DNA from: CBEULR01 sp965544035
GTDB lineage: Bacteria; Bacillota; Desulfotomaculia; Desulfotomaculales; Desulforudaceae
Direction: 5' to 3'
Assembly: GCA_965544035.1 (NCBI GenBank)
Contig: CBEULR010000007.1
Span: 62,001 to 126,000, forward strand
Length of the DNA stretch: 64,000 nt
In this document: in pieces, positions 33,693 to 42,181 of the stretch
Position numbering within the stretch: the first letter of the stretch is position 1
Layout of the letters: each line of letters starts with the position of its first letter
Position numbers and translations under genes: made by a program
The notes under the pieces: model-generated
Database searches by the model: none
The model's input: the letters and a program-made list of their open reading frames with translations, nothing else
What the model was told of the DNA's origin: nothing

Positions 33693-34662
33693 CGTGCACC
33701 CTCGGATCCAGGCGCTGCTGCCAGAGATCGGCGGCGATGTTGGCCAGCAGCACGGTGATGGTGATGATCAGAAAAAAGCCCTGGAGCAGGGGGTAGTCGC
33801 GCATGGTCAGCGCGGTGTGCATGGTGTGCCCCACTCCGGGATAGGCAAAGATCGATTCGATGAAAACCAGCCCGACCATCAGCCGGCCCACGCGCACCCC
33901 CAGCCCGGCCGCCACGGGAGGCATGGCGCCCCGTGCCGCGTGCCGGTAGCGGATCACGCCCTCCCGCAGGCCCTTCGCCCGGGCCGTGAGGATGTACCGC
34001 TCGGTGACCGCCCCCAGCATGGCGCCCCGCGTCAGCAGAAACATCCCGGCCAGATTGGCGAGCGTGAGGGCGGTCAGGGGCAGGGCCAGATGACGGGCCA
34101 CATCGGCGACCAGGGCGAGGCCGGTATAGCCGGCGTAGGCGGTGAGGCCGCCCGACACCGGGAACCAGGCCAAACCCGCACCGAAAATGATGAGCAGGAC
34201 GGCCCCCAGGAGAAAATCAGGAAAACCGTTCAGCACACCGATGAAGCCGGTCAGTACGCGATCTCCCCTTCGACCGTGCCGCCAGCCGGCCTCGATGCCC
34301 AGGATGATCCCCAGCAGGGAGGACAGGACAAGCGCACATCCCGCCAAGAGCAGCGTCCAGGGCAGCGTACGCGCGATCACCTCGGCCACCGGGACGCCGT
34401 AATAGAAGGAGTTGCCCAGATCACCCACCGCGAGGCGTCCGAGGTAGCTCAGAAACTGCTCGGGCAGGGGCCTGTTCAAGCCGTAGCGCTCGACCAGTTC
34501 GGCCTCCCGTTCGGGCGTCATCTGAACGAGCATATCCCCGGCGTGGATCGCCTGCAGGGGATCACCCGGCATCATCCTGGGGAGGATGAAATTCAGCGTC
34601 AGGATCAGTATAAAAGCGATCAGGTAGTTCAGATAGCCTCGCCGCAAACGGCCGACCCCCAT
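33682..34662 (-). CDS. ABC permease, DppB/NikB type
   Basis: 326 residues. N-terminal helix FILILTLNFILPRMMPGDPL, then an extracytoplasmic loop with the typical YGLNRPLPEQFLSYLGRLAVGDLGNSFYYGVPV, then the permease core with EAA-like loop ARAKGLREGVIRYRHAARGAMPP. Lies 13 bp after the solute-binding protein gene. Confidence 0.9.
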   Translation of the reverse strand: MGVGRLRRGYLNYLIAFILILTLNFILPRMMPGDPLQAIHAGDMLVQMTPEREAELVERYGLNRPLPEQFLSYLGRLAVGDLGNSFYYGVPVAEVIARTLPWTLLLAGCALVLSSLLGIILGIEAGWRHGRRGDRVLTGFIGVLNGFPDFLLGAVLLIIFGAGLAWFPVSGGLTAYAGYTGLALVADVARHLALPLTALTLANLAGMFLLTRGAMLGAVTERYILTARAKGLREGVIRYRHAARGAMPPVAAGLGVRVGRLMVGLVFIESIFAYPGVGHTMHTALTMRDYPLLQGFFLIITITVLLANIAADLWQQRLDPRVHDAY

Positions 34663-34675
34663 CCCGTGAAAGACA

Positions 34676-36286
34676 TTAGCTTTCTACAAAGACCATCCGG
34701 TTGATAGCAATGGGCACACCCAAGGCGACACCGCCCGGCGTATAGAAGAGATCCACCGTCCCGTCGTGGGCGAAATACCATTTCGGGTAGTACAGGGTCA
34801 GCGCCGGCAAGTCCGCGGCGTACAATTCCTGCACCCGCTGAACGGCCTCCAGCCGCGCACCGGGATCCATAATGCTCACCTGTTTTTTCATCAGCTCGAC
34901 CAGTTCGGCGTTCGCCTCGTAACGGGCGCTGTTGAAGCCCTTCCCGATCACGGCCTGGTTGATCTGCTCCGGGTCACCGCCCAGACCGCCGTGACCGGTG
35001 AGCGCGAGGTCGAAGTCCCAGTTCAAGACCCGGTCGTCCACCGTTTTTGCCTCCATACTCCGCAGGTTAATCTTGAATCCGGCCCGCTCCAGCTGGGTCT
35101 TCAGCATCTCGGCATCCCGGGTAAAGTTGGTCGCTCCGGCCACGCCGGCGCTGTAGATCAGCCCCAGCTCCAGTGGCTTGCCGTCCTTGACATAACCGTC
35201 ACCCTGCCTCACGTATCCCAGTTCCTCCAGCAGCGCCGCCGTCCGGGCCGGATCGCAGGGATACTGCTCGGCATTGGGGGCGAACCATTCACTGTCCGGG
35301 GGAACCAGCCCGGCACTCCCCGGCACCGCCTCGCCCTGCTTGGCGATGGCCACGAGTTCCTCCCGATCGATGGCGTAGGCCAGAGCGTGACGCATCTCCC
35401 TGCTGCTTAAGGGGGCCTTGGTGTGGTTGATCATCAGCTTGGCGTTCCAATAGTAGGGGCTGTGCATCACGGTGTAACCATCCTGATCGAGAGCACCGGC
35501 CACCTCGGGGGGGATCGAACCGGCGTTGACTTGCCTGCTGCGCAGGGCGCCGGCGGTCATTTCCTCGGCAACCTTGACAAACCGCAGCTCTTCGACCATC
35601 ACCTTTCCGCCGTAGTAGTCGTCATTGGCCAGGTACAGGTAGGTGCCCTGCTCCTTGTTGTAATCACCGAACCGAAAGGGCCCGGTGCCCACCGCCGACT
35701 CCGGCGTGCGGAAATCCTCGGGATGGTCCACATCCTGCCAGATGTGGCGCGGGAGGATCGGAATCGTCCCGGCCACCCATTCCAGGAAGGGGGCGTAGGG
35801 CCGGGAAAGCTTGAAGGTGACCTCGTTTCCTTCGGCCGTCACCGCCTCTATACAGTCCGCCTTGGCCATGGGGTAGGGGTGTTCCTTCAGATACTCGAAG
35901 GTGAAAAGCACGTCATCGGCCGTGAAGGGCTGCCCGTCGTGCCAGGTGACATCGTCACGGAGAACAAAGGTGTAGCTGTTCTCGTCCTCATCGTAGCGCC
36001 AGGATTCGGCCAGCGCGGGAACCATCCCCTCGGCATCCTTCCAGACCAAGGTCTCAAAGATCAGACTCATTCTGATGTATCCCGGCCCCCGTTCATAGTG
36101 GGTGTAGGGGTTGGGGAAACCCCAGTCGCCGGTGGCATCAGCGATGACGTATACCGGTATCCACCCGCCATCGGGGGCGACGGCGGCCTCACGCTCCCCG
36201 CCGCATCCGGCCACAACCGCCGGGATCAGCGTTAGCACAATCACTAGAACCAATAAGCGACGTCCGATATATGAAAATCCAGGCAT
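34676..36286 (-). CDS. Solute-binding lipoprotein, SBP family 5 (Opp/Nik type)
   Basis: 536 residues from ATG at 36286, with AAGGAGCGG upstream. The signal sequence ends in the lipobox VVAGC. Family 5 features follow: ALAESWRYDEDENSYTFVLRDDVTWHDGQPFTADDVLFTFEYLK and GTGPFRFGDYNKEQGTYLYLANDDYYGG. It captures peptide, nickel complex or metallophore outside the membrane; sequence alone does not tell which. It sits between fmdE and the permeases, so the FmdE protein may act on, or be supplied by, the imported ligand. Confidence 0.9.
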   Translation of the reverse strand: MPGFSYIGRRLLVLVIVLTLIPAVVAGCGGEREAAVAPDGGWIPVYVIADATGDWGFPNPYTHYERGPGYIRMSLIFETLVWKDAEGMVPALAESWRYDEDENSYTFVLRDDVTWHDGQPFTADDVLFTFEYLKEHPYPMAKADCIEAVTAEGNEVTFKLSRPYAPFLEWVAGTIPILPRHIWQDVDHPEDFRTPESAVGTGPFRFGDYNKEQGTYLYLANDDYYGGKVMVEELRFVKVAEEMTAGALRSRQVNAGSIPPEVAGALDQDGYTVMHSPYYWNAKLMINHTKAPLSSREMRHALAYAIDREELVAIAKQGEAVPGSAGLVPPDSEWFAPNAEQYPCDPARTAALLEELGYVRQGDGYVKDGKPLELGLIYSAGVAGATNFTRDAEMLKTQLERAGFKINLRSMEAKTVDDRVLNWDFDLALTGHGGLGGDPEQINQAVIGKGFNSARYEANAELVELMKKQVSIMDPGARLEAVQRVQELYAADLPALTLYYPKWYFAHDGTVDLFYTPGGVALGVPIAINRMVFVES

Positions 36287-36306
36287 GCCCACCGCTCCTT
36301 TTCCGT

Positions 36307-36915
36307 CTACCATCCCCGGGTGTATTCTTCCGCGCAGGAAAGGCACACCGGCCGCCCGTTCCGCAAACGCATCCGCGGTTCCATCGCCCACTCACCGCAC
36401 TCGGCGCACTGCACCGAACGGAAAATGCGTGCCCGCTCCGGGAACGGAAACTGCACTTCGGTGATCTGCAGCAGCTCTTCGGCGGGCATTTCCAGCAGTT
36501 CCCGCATTTTCTCATCCTTCATCCGGTTAAACCGCTCTTTTTCCTCGGGAGTTGCCCGGCCGCCCATCACCCGGGCCGCCAATTCCGAATAGCCTTCATC
36601 CCCCCGCCAGATCGGGTTCTTCACAACTACCCGGACCGCCCGTCCCGTCTTACGGCTGCCGAAGACATAGGCCTGCTTGCCCAGATCCCTGTAGAGCAGA
36701 TTCCCCTTTCCCAGGGTGCAGCCGGTCAGCACCATTACGGCGTCCACACCGCATGCGTCGTTTTCGACCACGGCAAAGATCTCCTCATCCTCGGCGCGCA
36801 GCGCATTCAGCGCGGCCATCCCGGCCTGCGCGGCGCGAAAGCCGAGGGCCAGCCCCGGGCATACGTGTCCGTGAAAGGCCGCCGCCCTTTTCCAGTTACT
36901 CGATTCCTGCATCAT
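36307..36915 (-). CDS. FmdE-family protein with C-terminal zinc ribbon
   Basis: 202 residues from ATG at 36915, with GGGGAGGAG 6 bp upstream; a longer ORF runs through the promoter and is spurious. The FmdE core starts FHGHVCPGLALGFRAAQAGM, where His and Cys may bind a metal, and includes VENDACGVDAVMVLTGCTLGKGNL. The C-terminus CAECG ... CLSCAEEY is a four-cysteine zinc ribbon. FmdE was named from methanogen formylmethanofuran dehydrogenase operons, but stand-alone bacterial members have unknown function, often linked to molybdenum/tungsten or metal genes. First gene of the ABC operon. Confidence 0.88.
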   Translation of the reverse strand: MMQESSNWKRAAAFHGHVCPGLALGFRAAQAGMAALNALRAEDEEIFAVVENDACGVDAVMVLTGCTLGKGNLLYRDLGKQAYVFGSRKTGRAVRVVVKNPIWRGDEGYSELAARVMGGRATPEEKERFNRMKDEKMRELLEMPAEELLQITEVQFPFPERARIFRSVQCAECGEWAMEPRMRLRNGRPVCLSCAEEYTRGW

Positions 36916-36942
36916 AGCACACTCCTCCCCTTTTCGCAGAAA

Positions 36943-37053
36943 TAAAAAACACCACGAAGCGCCCAACCTGCGGTCGGGAACGTACCTCCGTGGTACTCTT
37001 GCGAACGATGAAGCACTTTCAGGAACTTCGGCGGCTTCAGCCGTCGGATTGTT
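36943..37053 (-). ncRNA. Structured leader with terminator upstream of fmdE (candidate riboswitch or attenuator)
   Basis: The leader runs about 140 nt from the predicted start (about 37053) to the fmdE start. It contains a CGGCTGAAGCCG hairpin, then ACCACG pairing with CGTGGT around an inner stem CCCGACC-GCA-GGTTGGG, ending in GTTTTTT at about 36947-36953. That is a terminator ahead of a strong ribosome site. The layout implies conditional termination. The aptamer could not be matched to a known class by eye; molybdenum/tungsten cofactor or nickel sensing would fit the context but is not shown. Confidence 0.5.
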
Positions 37054-37059
37054 GAGACA

Positions 37060-37089
37060 ATTATACTCGACGTCGGTCGAGGCTGTAAA
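37060..37089 (-). promoter_or_regulatory. Promoter of the fmdE-ABC operon with spacer palindrome
   Basis: On the minus strand TTTACA and TATAAT are 18 bp apart. The spacer contains CTCGAC-N4-GTCGAG (37066-37081), a perfect inverted repeat likely to be a repressor site. Confidence 0.65.
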
Positions 37090-37136
37090 GACTTTGGTCG
37101 CCCGACTTCGCAAAGAGAACGATCCCTGTGTTCGTC

Positions 37137-37835
37137 CTACTGCCCGGACATGGCCCACTCGGCCGCCTTCCGGGCGTGGATGCCGGTGGTGTCGAACAGC
37201 GGAACCGGGGAATCCTCCGGTCCCACGAGCATTGAAATCTCGGTGCAGCCCAGGATCACCGCCCGGGCCCCCCGCTCTACGAGCCCGTTGATAATCCGCC
37301 GGTACTCCTCACGGGAGGCCTCACGCACCTGTCCCAGACACAGTTCGTTGTAGATAACACGGTGGACGATTTCGCGATCCGGTTCGGGCGGGATAAGAGC
37401 CTCGATGCCGAAGCGCTCACGAAGTCTTCCGCGGTAAAACTCCTGTTCCATGGTAAAGCGCGTGCCCAGCAGGCCGACCCTGCCGTACCCCGCGCGTCTG
37501 ATCTCCTCCGCCGTCGGGTCCACAATGTGCAGCAGTGGGATCGCCACGGCATTTTCGACCGCCGGGGCCACCCGGTGCATCGTGTTCGTACAGATCACCA
37601 GAAAATCCGCACCGGCTGTTTCCAGCACCCGCGCCACATTCGCCAGCAGTTCTCCGGCTTCGGTCCAGCGGTCCTCCCGCTGCAAGCGTTCCACCTCGTC
37701 AAAATCCACACCGTAAAGGACGATCTTCGCCGAGTGCAGGCTGCCGAGACGTTCCCTCACCGCCTCGTTAATCAGACGATAGTACGGAATCGTCGACTCC
37801 CAGCTCATCCCGCCGATCAGCCCGATGGTTTTCAT
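37137..37835 (-). CDS. Aspartate/glutamate racemase family protein (YgeA-like)
   Basis: 232 residues. Starts MKTIGLIGGMSWEST, typical of the aspartate racemase group. The two catalytic cysteines are in VICTNTMH and LGCTEISML, so the enzyme should be active by the two-base, cofactor-free mechanism. EIPLF-type segment PVPLFDTTGIHARKA ends the fold. Broad-specificity amino acid racemases such as YgeA are closest by pattern. It follows the DUF6544-like gene by 24 bp. Confidence 0.88.
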   Translation of the reverse strand: MKTIGLIGGMSWESTIPYYRLINEAVRERLGSLHSAKIVLYGVDFDEVERLQREDRWTEAGELLANVARVLETAGADFLVICTNTMHRVAPAVENAVAIPLLHIVDPTAEEIRRAGYGRVGLLGTRFTMEQEFYRGRLRERFGIEALIPPEPDREIVHRVIYNELCLGQVREASREEYRRIINGLVERGARAVILGCTEISMLVGPEDSPVPLFDTTGIHARKAAEWAMSGQ

Positions 37836-37859
37836 CCTGCAGATACCGCCTTTCCGGAT

Positions 37860-38675
37860 CTAGATCCCTCTGACCCGAATGTAATCCTTCACGCCCACAT
37901 TGTAAACCAGTTCCTCAACTCTGAAAACCGCCCAGGGCGTGCCCTCATCCGCCCAGGTGAGGGAAGCCACCGTCGGTACGGTGTATCCGTCCACCGTGCC
38001 CCATTCCACAACCTCGTTCGTCCACAGGGTTTTCTCTTCATCAGCAGCATCCTTCCAGCGCATCGACTCCAACATACGCAGCAGGCCGGTCTGCGGATCA
38101 AAATGGGCCGTAAAGCGGTCCTCTTCCCGACCGAAGGGCACCACGAGCAGTGCCGTGGCCTCGTCAACCGGCTCCCAACGAACGCGCGGATCGGTCACCC
38201 AAACCGAAGGAAACCAGACCGCCTCGGCCCACAAGCCCAGGTTGGCGGCCTGATTCACTTTAGGTTCGTTTTCCACCACCCCGACCGGCAGTTCCAGGCG
38301 GCTTTCACCATCCAGAAAGAACTCATTGATTTTCATCACCGGGAAACCAAAGACGGTTGATTCGATGTAGTGGCGGTAATCCTGCCCGGCGTCGTGAACA
38401 AAGCGAAACCGGGACGGGAAGGTGATCCCCATGATTCGCAGATCCGCCCGGCCGCTGACCACTGCCGTATCAACGACCGGCACTTCGTCACCGTAGATCT
38501 CACGGTAGAAGCGTTCCACCGGAGCAGGCAACCCCTCGGGCAGCGGAGCCGTCTCCACCTCCCGGTGCTGCAGACCGACCGCCGGAAAGGAGGACGGCTT
38601 GATCTGTAAACCGATCCAGATCAGCAGAAACACGGCAATAACGATGCCAAGCAAAACAAGCACTATCTTTTTCAC
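37860..38675 (-). CDS. Membrane-anchored DUF6544/DUF6920-like protein
   Basis: 271 residues. One N-terminal helix (IVLVLLGIVIAVFLLIWIGL) anchors a beta-rich extracytoplasmic domain. The pattern GITFPSRFRFVHDAGQDYRHYIESTVFGFPVMKINEFFLDG and the NQAANLGLWAEAVWFPSVWV segment resemble the DUF6544/DUF6920 family of unknown function; the family name is from memory and should be treated as tentative. Probably in one unit with the racemase gene downstream. Confidence 0.7.
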   Translation of the reverse strand: MKKIVLVLLGIVIAVFLLIWIGLQIKPSSFPAVGLQHREVETAPLPEGLPAPVERFYREIYGDEVPVVDTAVVSGRADLRIMGITFPSRFRFVHDAGQDYRHYIESTVFGFPVMKINEFFLDGESRLELPVGVVENEPKVNQAANLGLWAEAVWFPSVWVTDPRVRWEPVDEATALLVVPFGREEDRFTAHFDPQTGLLRMLESMRWKDAADEEKTLWTNEVVEWGTVDGYTVPTVASLTWADEGTPWAVFRVEELVYNVGVKDYIRVRGI

Positions 38676-38838
38676 CTTTTCAAACCTCTCATTTGCGCAC
38701 AGTAATCGCTAGAGTATTCTACCCCCGGCAGTGCCGGCCAATTATAGGTTAACACCGGTGTCAAGTGCAGGCGAAAGGCCGCAAACTGTACCTGCCTGTT
38801 TCATGTCTATATAATGGGTTATGAGGGGGTGATAATCA

Positions 38839-39162
38839 GTGTGGTTTTATCGCCTAATCTTGTGGGTTATCGGATCCCTCATCGCCACGGCGGGCGCGGA
38901 GGCGCTGGTGAAGGAAGTGGCCGGGCGCAAGAGCCGGCAGTATATGTACAGGGTCGCCGCCGTCCTGGCCCTGGTGTTCTTCTTTATTTCGATGGTCATC
39001 ATTCCGATCATCGATCCTTATGTAGGCATATGGTATAAGTTCACGGTTGCCCTGGGGATCGGTGCCGCCGTCGGACTGCTTTATATCGCTCTGATATCCC
39101 TCATCAACAGACGGCGGTGGCCGAAAAACGGTGTTGTTAAATATCATCACCGGAGACGGTGA
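38839..39162 (+). CDS. Small membrane protein with three predicted helices
   Basis: 107 residues, GTG start behind GAGGGGGTGAT. Hydrophobic segments at about 4-20, 38-60 and 68-90, and a basic C-terminus (NRRRWPKNGVVKYHHRRR). No family recognised. It overlaps or abuts the next gene region in the same direction, suggesting co-transcription. Confidence 0.6.
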   Translation: MWFYRLILWVIGSLIATAGAEALVKEVAGRKSRQYMYRVAAVLALVFFFISMVIIPIIDPYVGIWYKFTVALGIGAAVGLLYIALISLINRRRWPKNGVVKYHHRRR

Positions 39163-39203
39163 ACCATGGGTCACATCGGTTACAACCCTCTGGAGAGCGG
39201 ACG

Positions 39204-39779
39204 ATGCAGTACTTTTTACTCGTTTTCTTGTGGGCGGCCTGGGGTGCACTGCACAGCCTGACGGCCTCCCCGAAGTTTATCCGCCGGGCGGAACGCGTTC
39301 TGGGGAAAGCGTCCCCCCGTTACCGCCTGTTGTATAACCTGGTGGCCGTCGGGACTTTTGTACCGCTTTTTGCGTACTCCAACAACACCGATACGGATCT
39401 TATCATCTCCTACAGCGCGCCGTGGAATGTGCTTCGACTGATTATGATCGTTATCTCTCTGGTCCTCTTCTTATGGTCCCTGCAGCGATTCGACGGTTGG
39501 GGTTTTCTCGGCATCCGGCCGACGGCGTCACCGACCGGCATGGTGGCTGACGGCCCCTACCGTTTCGTCCGTCATCCGATGTACCTCGCCGCGGTGATCC
39601 TGCTCTGGAGCAGGGACGTCACCCCGGCCGGACTGACCACCAACCTCGCGCTCACCATCTACATCATCATCGGGTGTATTCTTGAAGAGAAAAAACTTGT
39701 CGCCGTATTCGGCGACGCCTACCGGGAGTATCAGCAACGGGTACCGATGCTGCTGCCTTTGGCCCGGCTCTCCAAATAA
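39204..39779 (+). CDS. Isoprenylcysteine carboxyl methyltransferase / PEMT-like membrane protein
   Basis: 191 residues from ATG at 39204 (GGAGAG upstream). Several membrane helices; the SAM-binding signature GPYRFVRHPMYLAAVILLW and EEKKLVAVFGDAYREYQQRVPMLLP are the hallmarks of the ICMT/PEMT/NnrU-like group. Bacterial members methylate lipids or isoprenoid thiols, or have unknown roles. Ends 9 bp from the convergent trmO. Confidence 0.85.
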   Translation: MQYFLLVFLWAAWGALHSLTASPKFIRRAERVLGKASPRYRLLYNLVAVGTFVPLFAYSNNTDTDLIISYSAPWNVLRLIMIVISLVLFLWSLQRFDGWGFLGIRPTASPTGMVADGPYRFVRHPMYLAAVILLWSRDVTPAGLTTNLALTIYIIIGCILEEKKLVAVFGDAYREYQQRVPMLLPLARLSK

Positions 39780-39788
39780 CCAACTCCG

Positions 39789-40319
39789 TTAAGAACCTCT
39801 CTGCGCCCTCTCCCGGAGGAACTGCGCCATCCAATCCGGTACCTTCACATCCTGAACGGCATAATAGCCGGGGTTATAGGGCTTGATGTCGACCAGCGGG
39901 GTGCCGTCCACGGCATCCAGGCCCTGTACCCTGAGGATATTGTCTTTACGATCCAATAAGCGCACGACCGTGGCACAAACCGGATTCGGCCGCGCCGGAC
40001 TGCAGGTGGCAAAGATTCCGGTCAGCGGCAAGTCCTTTCTCCCCCGGGGATGGACTTTGATGAGTGAACGCCCCTCGGGATCAATCCGATGCGCCCACCA
40101 AAGCACCAGCAGGTGGGAAAAGCCCTCTATACCGTCAAGGCAGCCGGCATACTCTTCATCTATGACAATCTCCGCCTCCCGTTCTCTCCAGTCCGATGAG
40201 GCATCTTTCGGCCGTTCCCAGTCACCGGGCTTACCGACCGCTTTCGGCTCCTTGACCTCGGACCGGACTACACCCACCGGTTTAAGAACCATTTCCGGCG
40301 TGTCATCCAGCTTTTCCAA
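39789..40319 (-). CDS. trmO: tRNA (N6-threonylcarbamoyladenosine37-N6)-methyltransferase TrmO
   Basis: 176 residues from TTG at 40319, chosen because AAGGGGAGAG lies 5 bp upstream; the 484-codon ORF around it is a frame shadow over the opposite gene. The TsaA/YaeB fold is evident in LKPVGVVRSEV, GIEGFSHLLVLWWAH, TGIFATCSPARPNPVCATVVRLL and VDIKPYNPGYY. TrmO methylates t6A37 in tRNA-Thr using SAM. Divergent from the DUF72 gene. Confidence 0.9.
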   Translation of the reverse strand: MEKLDDTPEMVLKPVGVVRSEVKEPKAVGKPGDWERPKDASSDWREREAEIVIDEEYAGCLDGIEGFSHLLVLWWAHRIDPEGRSLIKVHPRGRKDLPLTGIFATCSPARPNPVCATVVRLLDRKDNILRVQGLDAVDGTPLVDIKPYNPGYYAVQDVKVPDWMAQFLRERAQRGS

Positions 40320-40445
40320 TGGATCTCTCCCCTTTGCCAGGACTCTCACAACAGTATACCGCTTTTCCCTTCCTCCGCCAAAAGCCTTGCCCACCGCTCC
40401 GGCCACAGGAATAGGACACCGGGCTGTAGAAAAGAATGACGCATA

Positions 40446-41222
40446 ATGATCTACATCGGCACATCGGGCTACAGCTACAAAGACTGGATCGGACCGGTGT
40501 ATCCGCCCGGCACCCGGGATCAGGACATGCTCGGAAGGTACGCGGAGGAATTCTCCTTCACCGAGCTGAACTTCACCTACTACCGCATGCCCAACCGGAA
40601 GCAGCTCGACCGGATGCAGGCGCGCACGCCGCCGGGATTCCTCTTCGCGGTCAAGGCCCACCAGCAAATGACACACCAGCGGGAGGCGGCCTCCCCGGAA
40701 ACGTGCGCGATCTTTCTCGACGCCCTGGAACCGCTTCTGATAAGCGACAGGCTGGCCTGCGTCGTGGCCCAGTTCCCATACTCGTTCCACAATACGGCAA
40801 GAAATGTGGAGTATCTGGCCAAGCTCAGGGAGTGGCTGCCGGACCTGCCGATCCAGGTGGAGTTCCGCAACAACGACTGGATTGTGCCGGAAACCGGGAA
40901 GGTGCTGCGCGGCCTGAATCTGGGCTTTGTGTGCGTGGATCAGCCGCGCCTGAAAGGGCTGATTCACCCCTTCGCCACGGCCACCACCGAAACCGGTTAC
41001 ATCCGGTTTCACGGCCGGAACGCGGCCAAGTGGTATGATCACCGGCACGCCTACGAGCGGTATGATTATCTTTACTCCGAAAAGGAACTGGCCGAATGGG
41101 TGCCCAGAGTGGAAACCCTCAAGGAGAAAACCCGGCGGATCTTCATCGCCTTCAACAACCACTTCGGCGGCCAGGCGGTCACAAATGCCCGCATGCTGCA
41201 GGGGCTTCTCGGCATGCGGTAA
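40446..41222 (+). CDS. DUF72 (YecE-like) protein
   Basis: 258 residues with the DUF72 pattern from start to end: IYIGTSGYSYKDWIGPVYPPG, FTELNFTYYRMP, FLFAVKAHQQMTH, VEFRNNDWI, GYIRFHGRN and IFIAFNNHFGGQAVTNAR. A TIM-barrel-like fold is known for the family, but the function is not; some members are linked to RNA or iron-sulfur contexts. Single gene with its own terminator. Confidence 0.9.
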   Translation: MIYIGTSGYSYKDWIGPVYPPGTRDQDMLGRYAEEFSFTELNFTYYRMPNRKQLDRMQARTPPGFLFAVKAHQQMTHQREAASPETCAIFLDALEPLLISDRLACVVAQFPYSFHNTARNVEYLAKLREWLPDLPIQVEFRNNDWIVPETGKVLRGLNLGFVCVDQPRLKGLIHPFATATTETGYIRFHGRNAAKWYDHRHAYERYDYLYSEKELAEWVPRVETLKEKTRRIFIAFNNHFGGQAVTNARMLQGLLGMR

Positions 41223-41277
41223 GACTGCCCGCGACTCCAACAAGGAACCTGGCCCTTGTTTCCGTCGAAAGCGGAAA

Positions 41278-41310
41278 GACCGCAGCCCACATCGGGCTGC
41301 GGTCTTCTAT
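41278..41310. terminator. Bidirectional terminator between the DUF72 and peroxiredoxin genes
   Basis: GACCGCAGCCC and GGGCTGCGGTC form a perfect 11-bp stem with a five-base loop. T-rich sequence follows in both directions. It can serve both convergent genes. Confidence 0.8.
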
Positions 41311-41350
41311 CGAGTCTGACCGATCTATGTCAACCATTATTAAATGGCGG

Positions 41351-42073
41351 TTAATCGTCAAACGCCTCGCTGACTTTCCATACTTTCCACACATTGCCCA
41401 CCAGATCGATATTGGGCTTGAGGGTCTGTTTCCCCGGCTTCCAGCCGGAGGGAGTGGCTTCGGTTCCACCGGAATTGCGCACAAGCTGGAAAGCCCTCAC
41501 TTGGCGGATGGTTTCGGAAACGTTTCTGCCCACAGGCGGGGTAAGTACCTCAAATCCCTGTATGTTTCCGTCGGGATCAATGATAAACCGGCCCCGGGTC
41601 TCGGTTCCGCCATTCTCGTCATAAACGCCGTACATCTTGCCGATTTCCCCGCCTTGGTCGGACAACATCGGGAAGGGGATATCTTTGCCGATCATCTTGG
41701 AGAGTTCGTGGTCATTCCACATCTTGTGGACAAACACACTATCGGTACTTACGGAAAGTACCTCCACGCCCAAGGCCTGCAGTTCGTCATATTTTGCAGC
41801 AACTGCTGAAACCTCGGTCGCTCAGACAAAAGTGAAATCACCGGGGTAAAAGCAAAGCAATACCCACTTCCCTTTATACTCGGACAGGCTAAAGTTGGCA
41901 AATTTCCCGTTATGGAATCCGGGTGCGGTAAACTCAGGCGCTGGTTGACCTACTTTTATCATTGCACCTACCTCCTTTTCGGCACTTTCCGGTGCCTCTG
42001 CCTCGACGGGCTTCACAGCCTTAGGTTTAGACTTCTTAGGTATCTGACATCCTGCCTTGAATTCTTCCGGCAT
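41351..42073 (-). CDS. Selenocysteine-containing peroxiredoxin (in-frame TGA read as Sec)
   Basis: A single 240-residue gene from ATG at 42073 (AAAGGGGGA upstream), read through a TGA at 41822-41824. Upstream of TGA the sequence is FYPGDFTFV; downstream it is ATEVSAVAAKYDELQALG. In AhpC/Prx proteins this is exactly the FVCPTE site of the peroxidatic cysteine, so TGA encodes selenocysteine (FVUATE). The rest is complete: FRIIDPDG-like FIIDPDGNIQGFE, and a long C-terminal tail (GWKPGKQTLKPN) without an obvious resolving Cys-Pro motif. An unusual N-terminal extension of about 55 residues (Lys/Pro/Glu-rich, with Cys 9) precedes the thioredoxin fold. Reduces peroxides. The alternative, a broken gene, is unlikely because both halves are in frame and conserved. 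Confidence 0.88.
41793..41824 (-). promoter_or_regulatory. Candidate SECIS element next to the Sec codon
   Basis: Eleven bases after TGA the mRNA can fold as TTTCAGC / GCTG(C)AAA with a four-base AGTT loop containing the GU seen in bacterial SECIS loops. Position and size suit SelB binding; the stem is short with one bulge. Confidence 0.55.
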
Positions 42074-42181
42074 TGAGTATCCCCCTTTCGATATAAGCGC
42101 TTGTCCAATATTATACAGTATCTTGGACCTTTTTACCACTTATCGAATAATACTGCTCCCCTGTCATAAGAAGAAAAAACA

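Noticed and set aside
36943..37053. T-box or a recognised riboswitch upstream of fmdE
   Set aside because: The T-box sequence (AGGGTGGAACCGCG type) is absent and no known aptamer consensus could be matched by eye, so it is reported only as an unassigned structured leader.
36307..37158. A 283-codon version of the FmdE gene
   Set aside because: The extra 81 codons cover the promoter, leader and terminator; the ATG at 36915 has a strong ribosome site.
39789..41243. A 484-codon minus-strand ORF
   Set aside because: Only its last 176 codons are TrmO-like. The rest is antisense to the well-supported DUF72 gene.
41822..42139. A truncated 105-residue peroxiredoxin and a separate 140-residue downstream ORF (41351-41773)
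   Set aside because: They are one gene. Both lie in the same frame, split by a single TGA at the catalytic cysteine position, which is best read as selenocysteine.
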